DNA of 64,000 nt from an uncultured Aquimarina sp. (lineage in GTDB: Bacteria > Bacteroidota > Bacteroidia > Flavobacteriales > Flavobacteriaceae), in the NCBI GenBank assembly GCA_947498785.1, contig CANMLS010000004.1, positions 1 through 64,000 on the forward strand, written 5' to 3'. Position numbers and translations under genes: made by a program. Numbering within the stretch: position 1 is the first letter of the stretch; every line of letters begins with the position of its first letter. Under the pieces are notes generated by a model. That model saw only the letters and a list, made by a program, of their open reading frames with translations, did no database searches and was not told the DNA's origin. Of the stretch, positions 1-9,400 are shown one piece after another.

Positions 1-1
1 A

Positions 2-2768
2 CTAGAAAGGTGTACTATGCATGAACCCGTAACTGTTAAACAACTAAAAATAATTGCGAACTAAATGGGTAACCCTAAAATATTATTTCGGCGCCAATAA
101 TAACACAATCTTTGGACTTGGAAAAGAAATAACCTCCCCTGGTAGTCAACCTAGCTTTATCTCTTCATGGTATTTAACAAAAATAGTTAACCCAAAAACA
201 AGTACAAACATATACTTTGAATATGAAAATAATTCTTCAATGGTTGATAAACCAAAAAATCAATCCTTAGAATGGTTTTACATTCAGCCAATATTTGCGT
301 CACCACAATTTAGTGGTTTAAATGACCTCCCAATCAATCCAACATTTCACTCTCAAGCATCTTTTAAAACTTCAATTTACGGTAATCGCATATTGAAAAA
401 AATACTTTTTCCGAATGGGAAAATTGAATTTACTACAACTAACAACAGAACTGATATTGAAAATGAAGTAGAATTAAACAAGATAGAAATATTCAACAAG
501 TCCAATCAACTCATAAAGAGTTATGTTTTTAATTATGATTATATAGGAAAGTTATATCTAAAAGGAATTGACGAATATGACAAAGTCACTCAAGAGCGTA
601 AACCCTATGTTTTTGAGTACCAATCCAAAATTTCTAGGGGAGCAATAAATGATCAAGATTTTTGGGGGTTTTATAATGCTGCTGGTAATACTAATTTAAT
701 TCCTACAATCTATTCTGTAAATAATCCTTATGGACAATATCAAGCAAATCGGCTACCCAACGAAGAAGCCATGAAAAGGGGAACATTAAAAAAAATCACT
801 TATCCAACTAAAGGAAGTACAGAATTCTATTTTGAAGCCCATAAAGCCTTTACTCCTAAATTTGAAGATCCTTATAGCCCTTTTTTATTGAATACTAAAA
901 AAGATATTAGCCTTTTTTCTGGTCAAGGGGTTTATAAAGAAGAACTTTTTTCTATAGAAACTTCATCTAGTCAAAATATTTTGTTTGATATAAGCTTCAG
1001 ATCTTTTCGAGAAGAACACAATACAAAAAGGCCAGCAGCTTATTTACAGAAATATGAAAATGGTCAATGGACAGAAATTAGATCATGGTGGCCCTCTTAT
1101 CCTTCATTTGAAGATGAAAGTTTTAATTCTGCTATAGAATTATTTCCTGGAGATTACAAGTTTATACTAACTGATATGCCTTGTGCTTTAGAGCCCTGTT
1201 ATATTGCTCAACCTGATGAGTTAGAGAAACGATTTCATACAATTGTCAAATTTTCTTATCTGGTAGATTCTGATACCGATTTAAAAAATAAAGAAATAAT
1301 GGCAGGCGGTTTACGCATCCAAAAAATTATAAATAAAGACACAGATGGTGCGATTATCAATCAGCAAAAATATACTTATAAAAAAGGAAAATTGATTTCG
1401 TTTCCCATTCATTATTCATATTATGATCAAGAAATGCATGATTCAGGTCTTTTTGACCCTAATTCAAACTGTTGGAAAGCAAGTAGTCTTAATCAATATA
1501 GAATCCATACTATTTCATCAAGTAGCATGTCTGTATTAGGCGCGGCACAAGGAAGTCATGTCATTTATTCAAAAGTTATTGAAGAAAAACTAGATACAAA
1601 TAACAAAAATAATGGTTTTATAGAGTATGAATATTATATCCCCAATATCACTTTAGATAATCCGGCAAATATTCCATTTGAACCTCCTTTTCCTCCACAA
1701 AAGGACATTAGTGATATTGCAAATAAATTAAAAAAGAAAATCATATTTAATAGAAATAGAGATACAATTCGAAAAATTTTATATGATTATTCTTTTCTAA
1801 GTCCTGAAATTTCTTCACATAAAGTAAAAGGATTAGCTATTTTAAATAAAAGAAAGCGTCCTATAGTTCCAAATAATGTTTGTAGTTAATTACATCTTCA
1901 TCCAGAAGAACAATCCTATTTCTTTCATTACGCATTTTACGATATTGAAACATCATGGATAAAATTGAACTCTGTTATAACAACAGATTTTAATGATAAA
2001 GGTGAACATCCTAAAACTACTAAAGTATTGTATTTCTATGATAACAAAACACATCTTCAACCCACCAGAGTAGAAACAACAACAAGTGATGGAAAAACCA
2101 TATTGACAAAAACATATTATCCTGATGATATTATAAATTTAACTTCTTTGTTAGGGTCCGAATCTCTTACAACAAATGAGTTTAATGCTATACAACAGCT
2201 TAATAAAAATAACTCACATCGTATAACAGAACCTATACAAGTAGAAACTAGCAAAAATGGTCATAAAACAATACATAGAACAAATTATAAAACATGGACT
2301 AATAATAGTCTCATACTTCCCGAATTTATACAAACAGCAAAAGGTAGTACTTCTCTGCAAAACCGCATCAATTTTAAGAAGTATGATACCAAAGGTAATC
2401 CCATAGAGGTCTCTAAAACGAGTGATGTTATTATATCGTATATCTGGGGATATAATAAAGAATATCCAATAGCAAAAATAGAGAATGCTTCAAATGCTGA
2501 GATTGCCTCTGCTTTAGGGCTTTCTGATGTTATGGAATTTCAGGACTTAAATGAAACTAATCTTTCTTCAATAAATACATTACGTAATAATTTACCAAGG
2601 GCAATGGTTACAACTTATACCTATGATCCATTAATAGGAATAACTAGTATAACGGATCCAAGAGGTTATACAATGACTTATATCTATGATAATTTTAATC
2701 GGCTAAAAGAAGTTCGCGATCAGGACAATATGCTAGCGATAGATTATGAATACCACTATAAAAACTAA
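2..2768 (+). pseudogene. Broken YD-repeat/Rhs-like protein gene, 5' end outside the window
   Basis: Two open stretches, 54-1889 and 1965-2768, lie in the same reading frame and are separated only by a TAA at 1887-1889; the codons between (1890-1964) are open and protein-like. The first stretch begins inside a conserved motif (KYYFG, then SSWYLTKIV) right after an in-frame TAA at 51-53, while a different frame is open from base 2 to 62, so a frameshift near base 55 is also likely. The end (YIYDNFNRLKEVRDQDN, then YEYHYKN) is the usual ending of the large YD-repeat proteins encoded just before DUF6443/Rhs genes in Flavobacteriia. No DUF6443 part or Rhs core is present. It sits 7 bp before the big Rhs gene. 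A sequencing error could explain one lesion but less easily two. Function unknown; probably a surface or secreted repeat protein when intact. Confidence 0.7.
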
Positions 2769-2775
2769 CTGAACA

Positions 2776-5700
2776 ATGAGAACTTATATCAAATCAATTA
2801 ATACGTTCACCCTATTTTTCATTTTTGTTAGTATGACATATAGGATAAATGCACAATGTACTATTAGTCCTAGAGTAGTTTATTTTGCAAATGCTGGAGG
2901 AACTTTAACCGCCACAGTTACCAATAGTTGTCCAGGACAAATAGATTTTAGCAATGTACCCTCTTGGTTAACTGTCACACGAATTAGCCTTAGTACAATT
3001 GAGTTAATATGTCAGCCGTATAATGGAAATAGAAGTAGAAATGCATTAATAAGTTACACTCATAATGGTTACAGTGGAGGTTTTTCTGTATCACAAACAG
3101 GCAGACCAAGAACATATTATCGTGATGAAGATAAAGATGGATATGGTAATCCTAATAATTCTACAGTCTCAAGTTCTCTACCTTCTGGATATGTGTTAAA
3201 TAGTAGAGATTGTAATGACGGTAATCCTAATGTTTATCCAGGTGCTCCAGAGCTTTGTGATGGTAGAGATAACGACTGTGATGACAAGATTGATGAAGGC
3301 GTGGTTCCAGATATCCCTCCGCTTCCTTCAATATCGTATAATTGCGGGAATACAGCTCTAACGATGGGAATACCTCCTAATGGAGATACTTGGTTCTGGC
3401 AAAGCTCTCCAACGGGAACAAACATCCCCATAAACTTTAATAGAACCATAACTTTAAGTAGAGGTAATGTATACTATCTAAGAGCACGAAAAAACAATAC
3501 AGGATGTTGGAGTACAGCTAGAACAATAAACTATTCTATCAACGCAAGACCAACTACTCCTGCTTCTCCAACTGTAGCTATAAATTGTGGAGGTACGGTA
3601 CTTACTCGTAGTAACCCTCCTAGCGGTATTACTTGGTATTGGCAAAGCAGCGTTACGGGAACCAGTACTTCAAATAAAGCAGTTTCTATAACACGTACAA
3701 CAGGAACTTCTTATTATCTTAGAGGTAGAAGTAATACGAAAGGATGTTGGGGTAATGCCCGCCAGATAAATTATACTATAAAAACAAAGCCTTCACCACC
3801 ACTACCTCCTACTATTACCAACCATTGTGAAAGTTCTACTCTTACCAAGGGTGTTTCGCCAAACAATGTTTCTTGGTTATGGCAAAATACTCCTGATGGT
3901 ACTGAACTAAATTCTAACGCCGTACTATCCAGTATAAGCTTTAATACCCCAGGAACTATTTATCTGAGAGCTATAAATAACTATACAAATTGTTGGAGTA
4001 CTGCTACTCGAATTGATTATGGTATAAATGGAGTTTCTGGAGAAGCTATTGGTAGCGATGTATATCGTTGTGGTCCTGGATCTGTAACTCTTTCTGCTTT
4101 GCCAGGAAGTAATGCTAATGGTATACGCTGGTATAGTTCTAGTGGGAATTTGGTTGGTATAGAGAATGATTTTACAACACAATATCATTTTGAAACTACT
4201 ACCTATTATGCAGAAAGTTATAACACAACAACAGGTTGTGGTACAAGTACCTCTAACAGAAAAGCAATTCGTATTGTAATCAATCCCATCACTGAGATTG
4301 CGGTTGGAGAAAATGTAGAACGATGTGGTGAGGGGCCTGTAACTCTTTCTGCAATCCCTGGAGCTAACGGAAATATTATAAGGTGGTATGATGCCTCAGG
4401 TACGCTACTAAGCATAGGAAACAATTTTACAACTCCTAGCATAAATACCACTACTACCTATTATGCAGAAACATATAACTCGGGTACACAATGTTATGCT
4501 AGTAGCAGAACTCCAATAATAGCTCTGATCAAACCTAATAGTACTTGGTATATAGATACAGATAACGACACTCTGGGAGATCCTAATAGCCCAAGTATTC
4601 TTGCTTGTGATCAGCCATCGGGTTATGTTCAAAATAATAACGATCAATGTCCTTCTATAACTTCTACTACTAATGATTGTTCTACAACTCCTCCTGATAA
4701 CCCATTAGATCAAAACTACGTGTATACAAGAATATATCAAGAGTCGTTAGCCTCTGCACCAGTCTTCTTTACTGGCAGCGATGCGATTATTCAGAATATC
4801 ACCTATTTTGATGGGTTAGGAAGACCTTTACAACAAATAGGAATAGACCAATCCCCTCAAAAAAATGATATTGTAACTCACATTGCATATGATGATTATG
4901 GAAGAATAGAAAAAGAGTTTTTACCCTATGCAACATCAGAAGGAGATTTAGGTAGGTATCGCGTAGATGCCCTAAATGAAACTCAAGACTATTATAATAT
5001 TGTTAAATATGAGAATACGCTTAATCCATATTCAGAAAAAGAGTTAGAAGTTTCACCACTTAATAGAATATTGAAACAAGCAGCTCCAGGAGCAAATTGG
5101 GCATTAGGAGCTGGACATGAAATAGAATATGAATACCTAACCAATCGTAATATTGACGCCATAAAACAATATAATGTTAATCTTAATTTTACTCAAGGTG
5201 TCTATGTTCCTACTCTTATAATAAGAGCAGATAATGATGGTTTGTATAACGAAGGAGAGCTGTACAAAAATATAATTAAAGATGAAAACCATACAAGTGG
5301 TAAAAATCATACAACAGAAGAATTTTTGGACAAACAAGGTAGGGTTATTCTAAAAAGAACATATGCTAATGTTGATATCAATAATGACGGAGATTTTTTA
5401 GATATAGATGAGTCAGAAGTTCCTCACGACACCTATTATGTATATGATAGTTTCGGGAATCTAACCTATGTGATCCCACCCAAGGTAAATACTAATGATG
5501 GAGTATCAACAGAAGAGCTTACCGAACTGTGTTATCAGTACACCTATGATCAAAGAAATAGATTGATAGAAAAGAAAATCCCAGGAAAAGGAAAGGAATA
5601 CATCATTTATAATACACTAGATCAACCTGTATTGACTCAAGATGCCAACCTAAGAGCAAAAAGAAGATGGGTATTCACTAAATATGATGCTTTTGGTAGA

Positions 5701-8130
5701 GTAGCGTATACAGGATTAATAGAGAATGGTAGTACAGTAGCATTATTACGAAGCAAAACGAGTTCATCATCCTATGAGACCTATGAAACCAAAACTACAG
5801 ATCCGATTACTATTGCAGGTATAGAAGTGTATTATACCAAAGATGCATATCCAACAAGTATTTATAAAGTGCTTACTATCAATTATTATGATGATTATGA
5901 ATTTGATACAGTGGGTTTAACTGCTCCAACTACAGTATATGGAGAGAATCTTAGTAACAATACAAAAACATTGCTCACAGGAAGTAAAGTACGTGTATTG
6001 GATACCAATGATTGGATCACAGCTTTGACCTATTATGATAAAAAAGGAAGGCCTATCTATATTACCAGTAAGAATGAGTACTTAAATACCATAGAAATTG
6101 TAGAAAGCAAATTAGATTTTATAGGCAAAGTAGAAGAAACCAAAACTACGCATACCAAAGGGGCTAATGCTGCGATTGTAACCATAGACAAGTTCGAGTA
6201 TGATCATATAGGTAGATTGCTTACCCACACCCAACAGATCAATGATCAGGATAAAGAACGTATTGCTAGTAATGAATATGATGGGCTAGGACAACTGATC
6301 AAAAAGAATGTTGGAGGCATTATGAGGGGTAGTACTGCAGTCTCACCTTTGCAGAGTGTAAACTACAAATACAATGTTAGAGGTTGGCTCAAAAACATCA
6401 ATGAAGGCACAACAGCTAATGGAGATTTGTTTGGTTTTAAGATAGATTACAATAGTGGCACAATACCCTTATACAATGGTAATATTGCTAAAACCTCATG
6501 GCAAACCGCTAATGATAATATTACTAGAAGCTATAACTATAGCTATGATGCACTCAATCGAATCACCAGTGGTATAAGTAATGATGGGAGATATAATTTA
6601 AGTAATATATCCTATGATAAAGTTGGGAATATCCTATCCTTAACCCGAACAGGACATCTTAGTGAAGCTGCAACTTCTTTTGGAGTAATGGATAATTTAG
6701 GATATAGCTATGATAGCGGTAACAAACTGCTAAAAGTAGTCGATACAGCAAATAGAACCTTTGGGTTTAAGGATGGTAGCAATACGGGAGATGATTTTGA
6801 TTATGATGCCAATGGTAATATGACCATAGACCGCAATAAAGGCATCACAGGGATTACTTATAACTATTTAAATCTACCAGAAACCGTAACCATAAATAAT
6901 CCCGAACATACAGGAAATATTACTTATATTTACGATGCCACAGGAGCAAAACTAAAAAAGGTTGTAACTGAGGGAAGTTCTTTAATAGAAACAGAGTATG
7001 CTGGGAAGTACGTATATGAAAATAGCGTACTCAAGCAAATATCACATGCGGAAGGGTATTTAGAGCCTAAAGTTTCTGGAGGGTATCAATATGTATATCA
7101 GTTAAAAGATATCTGGAGAAATACCAGAATCACCTATGCGGATGACAATAATGATGGAACCATTACAACTTCTGAAATCCGTAGAGAGCAGAATTACTAT
7201 CCTTTTGGACTACAACATAAAGGGTACAATAATATCTTAAGAGGAGCTAAAAACAACCTTAAGACCTATCAAGATCAAGAATTTACAGAAGATTTAGGAT
7301 TAAATACCCATGAATGGAGGTATCGTATCAGTGATCCTGCTACGGGTAGGTTCTGGCAAATTGACCCACTAGCCGAGGATTATATGTATAATTCCACTTA
7401 TGCATTCCAAGAGAATAAAATGGGGATGGGTGTTGAGTTAGAAGGTGCTGAACTTCTTCCTTTTAATGCTGTTGATATGTTTAATTTTGAAGGAGGTGGT
7501 AAACCTGTTCTTACTTTAGGATTACATAATATAAAACTTCCAACACTTAGTAGAATGGAAGGGTCTAGCGTTATTAGTATTGCGGAGAATAGTTTAAGAG
7601 GTGTTTGGAATGGTGTAGCTGATACTTGGAATGCAGGAATGCAAGGGGCTAATATGGGTGATATTAGTACTGAAGGTTTTAATGAAATCGGTAGAATGGC
7701 CGATAGGATTATTGAAGGCGATGGTACTCAACAAGATGTTGAAAATATTACTTCAATGGCTGTTACAACTGTTATTGGTGTTAAAACAAAAACAGTTAGA
7801 AGAACTCAAAGTACTAATGATAAAACATTTAAAACAGAAAGAGCAGCAAGAAGAGAGTCATTTAGGAAAAATAATGTTCCAACATCTAAAGCAAATAATT
7901 TTACAAGAGAAAAAGTACACGGAAAAAACAAAAATCTTTTGGGTCCAAATGGAGAACCTTCGGAAGTTATCCGTACAAAAGATGTAAATGGAAACCCTGT
8001 CACAATTGACCATCATAGTAACGGTCATAGATTTATAGACAATAATACTTACGAGCTTCCTCACTATCATGGGCAAAATGGAAGTGGACATTATTCTTAT
8101 TCTCCAAAAGGGAGTAATAATAGACAATAA
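2776..8130 (+). CDS. Secreted Rhs/YD-repeat polymorphic toxin (DUF6443) with probable HNH/EndoVII-type C-terminal nuclease
   Basis: 1784 residues. A signal peptide (about 1-27, ending INAQ) is followed by a BACON-like domain (about 28-110, VPSWLTV). A MopE/thrombospondin-3-like calcium motif follows (about 115-175, DEDKDGYGNP and CDGRDNDCDDKIDEG). Then come three CW-containing Ig-like repeats (about 185-420), two longer Ig-like repeats (about 425-590) and a second Asp-rich motif (about 592-640, DTDNDTLGDP). DUF6443 starts near 650 (ITYFDGLGRPLQQIG), then YD repeats, then the Rhs core near 1515-1550 (YRISDPATGRFWQIDPLAED). The last 230 residues are the variable tip; its end (about 1685-1784) has RAARRESF, VTIDHHSNGHRF, LPHYHG and GHYSY. 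This resembles HNH/endonuclease VII toxins with a His-rich motif, a family assignment from memory. The putative immunity gene follows 13 bp later. Family proteins are shell toxins that deliver the tip to rival cells. Confidence 0.85.
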   Translation: MRTYIKSINTFTLFFIFVSMTYRINAQCTISPRVVYFANAGGTLTATVTNSCPGQIDFSNVPSWLTVTRISLSTIELICQPYNGNRSRNALISYTHNGYSGGFSVSQTGRPRTYYRDEDKDGYGNPNNSTVSSSLPSGYVLNSRDCNDGNPNVYPGAPELCDGRDNDCDDKIDEGVVPDIPPLPSISYNCGNTALTMGIPPNGDTWFWQSSPTGTNIPINFNRTITLSRGNVYYLRARKNNTGCWSTARTINYSINARPTTPASPTVAINCGGTVLTRSNPPSGITWYWQSSVTGTSTSNKAVSITRTTGTSYYLRGRSNTKGCWGNARQINYTIKTKPSPPLPPTITNHCESSTLTKGVSPNNVSWLWQNTPDGTELNSNAVLSSISFNTPGTIYLRAINNYTNCWSTATRIDYGINGVSGEAIGSDVYRCGPGSVTLSALPGSNANGIRWYSSSGNLVGIENDFTTQYHFETTTYYAESYNTTTGCGTSTSNRKAIRIVINPITEIAVGENVERCGEGPVTLSAIPGANGNIIRWYDASGTLLSIGNNFTTPSINTTTTYYAETYNSGTQCYASSRTPIIALIKPNSTWYIDTDNDTLGDPNSPSILACDQPSGYVQNNNDQCPSITSTTNDCSTTPPDNPLDQNYVYTRIYQESLASAPVFFTGSDAIIQNITYFDGLGRPLQQIGIDQSPQKNDIVTHIAYDDYGRIEKEFLPYATSEGDLGRYRVDALNETQDYYNIVKYENTLNPYSEKELEVSPLNRILKQAAPGANWALGAGHEIEYEYLTNRNIDAIKQYNVNLNFTQGVYVPTLIIRADNDGLYNEGELYKNIIKDENHTSGKNHTTEEFLDKQGRVILKRTYANVDINNDGDFLDIDESEVPHDTYYVYDSFGNLTYVIPPKVNTNDGVSTEELTELCYQYTYDQRNRLIEKKIPGKGKEYIIYNTLDQPVLTQDANLRAKRRWVFTKYDAFGRVAYTGLIENGSTVALLRSKTSSSSYETYETKTTDPITIAGIEVYYTKDAYPTSIYKVLTINYYDDYEFDTVGLTAPTTVYGENLSNNTKTLLTGSKVRVLDTNDWITALTYYDKKGRPIYITSKNEYLNTIEIVESKLDFIGKVEETKTTHTKGANAAIVTIDKFEYDHIGRLLTHTQQINDQDKERIASNEYDGLGQLIKKNVGGIMRGSTAVSPLQSVNYKYNVRGWLKNINEGTTANGDLFGFKIDYNSGTIPLYNGNIAKTSWQTANDNITRSYNYSYDALNRITSGISNDGRYNLSNISYDKVGNILSLTRTGHLSEAATSFGVMDNLGYSYDSGNKLLKVVDTANRTFGFKDGSNTGDDFDYDANGNMTIDRNKGITGITYNYLNLPETVTINNPEHTGNITYIYDATGAKLKKVVTEGSSLIETEYAGKYVYENSVLKQISHAEGYLEPKVSGGYQYVYQLKDIWRNTRITYADDNNDGTITTSEIRREQNYYPFGLQHKGYNNILRGAKNNLKTYQDQEFTEDLGLNTHEWRYRISDPATGRFWQIDPLAEDYMYNSTYAFQENKMGMGVELEGAELLPFNAVDMFNFEGGGKPVLTLGLHNIKLPTLSRMEGSSVISIAENSLRGVWNGVADTWNAGMQGANMGDISTEGFNEIGRMADRIIEGDGTQQDVENITSMAVTTVIGVKTKTVRRTQSTNDKTFKTERAARRESFRKNNVPTSKANNFTREKVHGKNKNLLGPNGEPSEVIRTKDVNGNPVTIDHHSNGHRFIDNNTYELPHYHGQNGSGHYSYSPKGSNNRQ

Positions 8131-8143
8131 TTAATAAAGAGAT

Positions 8144-8488
8144 ATGTTAAATATTATTAAAGATATACTAGATAAAAATAAATGTAAGATTAGATTTCAT
8201 TGGTATTATGATCCTGATTTTGAAACTTCTGAATGGGTTAATAGTTTTAGTTTTCCTGTAGAAGGGTATATAGAACCAATGTCTGTCGGACCAATTAAGA
8301 TTACTCAATGGAAATGGTTAGAAATTGATCCTATTGAAAAAAGAAAGATAGGAAGATTAATCCCTGAAAAAGAAATAAATCATACAAAAGAAATAATCGA
8401 TACTCTTAAAGATAATGAGATTGATTCTTTCTACGATGGCCATCTAATTAAAATAAAAAATTTAGAATTTAATAAAAAACTATACTAG
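8144..8488 (+). CDS. Putative immunity protein for the Rhs toxin tip
   Basis: 114 residues, no signal peptide or membrane segment, acidic and aromatic-rich (FHWYYDPDFE, TQWKWLEIDP). I do not recognise the family. The call rests on context: it begins 13 bp after the Rhs toxin gene, on the same strand, and is small and soluble, which is the standard layout of a polymorphic toxin with its cognate immunity gene. It would act in the cytoplasm by binding the nuclease tip. Its stop codon (8486-8488) lies inside the first copy of a 90-bp repeat that ends in a terminator, so the toxin-immunity pair probably ends its transcript there. It could be an unrelated small protein. Confidence 0.6.
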   Translation: MLNIIKDILDKNKCKIRFHWYYDPDFETSEWVNSFSFPVEGYIEPMSVGPIKITQWKWLEIDPIEKRKIGRLIPEKEINHTKEIIDTLKDNEIDSFYDGHLIKIKNLEFNKKLY

Positions 8489-8574
8489 TTCGAGTTTGCA
8501 ACTCGGACTTCCATAAGAGTAAGAACATAATAATTAACAGACAGTCATCTAGAAATAGGTGACTGTTTTTTTAT
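8485..8574 (+). repeat. 90-bp direct repeat, copy 1
   Basis: It begins CTAGTTCGAGTTTGCAACTC, continues through GTAAGAACATAATAATTAAC and ends in a hairpin plus a T run. The second copy at 8991-9080 has the same length and is almost identical outside the hairpin (one C/T difference near ATAAGAG). The start contains a short inverted repeat, GAGTT-TGC-AACTC. This copy covers the stop codon of the putative immunity gene on the plus strand and, at its right end, the stop codon of the XRE gene on the minus strand. Confidence 0.9.
8541..8572 (+). terminator. Rho-independent terminator in repeat copy 1
   Basis: Stem ACAGTCATCT (8541-8550) pairs with AGGTGACTGT (8557-8566) with one T.G pair and a 6-nt loop, followed by seven T residues. 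It closes the Rhs-immunity transcript. The XRE gene converges on it from the other side. Confidence 0.85.
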
Positions 8575-8900
8575 GCATAAGTGTTACGAGCTTTTGCATC
8601 CCGTATCAGCGCATTGATAGTAGTTATGATATGTTGATGATCTTCATTTTTAAGTTTTTGTAGACTTGTAATGATATCAACGGTATTTTTATCGAGTTCT
8701 ATATCAGAGAGACCAGTTAAGTAATCTAATGATACTTCTAAAGCTTCTGCAATCTTAGTAGCAATCTCTACAGATGGTTTTACTTCATCCCGTTCATATC
8801 TCCCAATCACTGGTGCTTTAGTACCTAAATGTTTAGCTACTTCTTCTTGTGATAAACTTTTATCTTTTCTAACCTCTGTAAACCTTTTTCCAAAACTCAT
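8571..8900 (-). CDS. XRE-family helix-turn-helix transcriptional regulator
   Basis: 109 residues. Residues about 5-60 form a Cro/C1-type helix-turn-helix domain (LSQEEVAKHLGTKAPVIGRY, then KPSVEIATKIAEAL and LDYLTGLSD). The C-terminal 45 residues are probably a helical dimerisation segment. It is a cytoplasmic DNA-binding protein. Its TAA (8571-8573) falls at the end of repeat copy 1, next to the terminator. A good promoter lies upstream at 8936-8966, giving a short leader of about 30 nt. It is flanked on both sides by the 90-bp repeats, so it looks like a movable or duplicated cassette rather than a dedicated regulator of the toxin; its target is unknown. Confidence 0.85.
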   Translation of the reverse strand: MSFGKRFTEVRKDKSLSQEEVAKHLGTKAPVIGRYERDEVKPSVEIATKIAEALEVSLDYLTGLSDIELDKNTVDIITSLQKLKNEDHQHIITTINALIRDAKARNTYA

Positions 8901-8935
8901 AAGTGCTGATTAACGCAGTTAAATCAAGTTTTAAG

Positions 8936-8967
8936 CAAATGTACAGAACCTAAAAGTATTTATCAAA
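8936..8967 (-). promoter_or_regulatory. Bacteroidota-type promoter of the XRE gene
   Basis: Reading the minus strand, TTTG (8967-8964) is followed 20 nt later by TACATTTG (8943-8936). This fits the -33 TTTG and -7 TAnnTTTG boxes known for Bacteroidota sigma factors. Just upstream (8967-8983) is a small palindrome, ATCCCCGCTGGGGTAT, which could be an operator, possibly for the XRE protein itself. Confidence 0.55.
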
Positions 8968-8990
8968 TCCCCGCTGGGGTATAGTATGTG

Positions 8991-9080
8991 CTAGTTCGAG
9001 TTTGCAACTCGGACTTCTATAAGAGTAAGAACATAATAATTAACAGACAGTCAACTAGAGATAGTTGGCTGTTTTTTTAT
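8991..9080 (+). repeat. 90-bp direct repeat, copy 2
   Basis: Same unit as 8485-8574, offset by 506 bp. The changes in the terminator stem keep pairing: stem position 7 is T opposite G in copy 1 and A opposite T here. As in copy 1, the right end contains the TAA of a minus-strand open frame at the same internal offset (base 87 of the repeat). Confidence 0.9.
9047..9078 (+). terminator. Terminator hairpin in repeat copy 2
   Basis: ACAGTCAACT (9047-9056) pairs with AGTTGGCTGT (9063-9072) with one T.G pair, followed by seven T residues. No intact plus-strand gene reads into it now, which suggests it came along with a duplicated gene end. Confidence 0.7.
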
Positions 9081-9211
9081 AAAATAGATTGAATTTTTCT
9101 TTTAGCAATAAATGCATCAATCACAAAAAAGATATGTTCGCCTCCTAGCGCCAGGATGTTTCTGGTGCCGTTAAAGCTGTCTCGCTCTAAAAAAAGTTTA
9201 CATATTTTACA
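9077..9211 (-). pseudogene. 44-codon open frame without a start, probable gene remnant
   Basis: The minus strand is open from 9211 to the TAA at 9077-9079 but begins after an in-frame stop and has no ATG. The reading includes ERDSFNGTRNILALGGEH and FFVIDAFIAKRKIQSIL, and the stretch 9140-9190 is richer in G+C than its surroundings. Its stop sits in repeat copy 2 exactly where the XRE stop sits in copy 1. I do not recognise the family. Confidence 0.35.
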
Positions 9212-9239
9212 TTAATCCTAAAATTGTTTTATAAAATAG

Positions 9240-9267
9240 AAAATGCCCCTGATATCAGGAGCATTTT
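9240..9267 (-). terminator. Palindromic terminator downstream of the HAD gene
   Basis: AAAATGCCCCTGATATCAGG followed by AGCATTTT is an almost perfect palindrome with T runs on both strands. It lies 133 bp beyond the end of the minus-strand HAD gene and would end the galactose-locus transcript. Confidence 0.65.
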
Positions 9268-9297
9268 TATATCTTGGATAAAAAACCTTTCTCAATA

Positions 9298-9320
9298 GTT
9301 CTACTGAGCTTGTCGAAGCA
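9298..9320. repeat. Short dispersed intergenic repeat (REP-like)
   Basis: The stretch reads TTCTACTGAGCTTGTCGAAG on the plus strand, i.e. CTTCGACAAGCTCAGTAGAA on the minus strand. Near-identical short palindromic units are common between genes in many bacterial genomes. Only one copy was seen in this window, so the repeat call rests on general knowledge. Confidence 0.4.
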
Positions 9321-9400
9321 TATTTTGTCGTATTTTATTACAACAAAATAATCAAAATGACGCTTTTTTTCTTAAAGACACAATAGGTTACAATAGTACT

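Noticed and set aside
3234..3449. Minus-strand open frames inside the Rhs and SusC genes
   Set aside because: They are antisense shadows of strongly coding genes.
9298..9320. Attachment site for the Rhs region
   Set aside because: The sequence matches a common dispersed intergenic palindrome, and no second copy flanking the region was seen.
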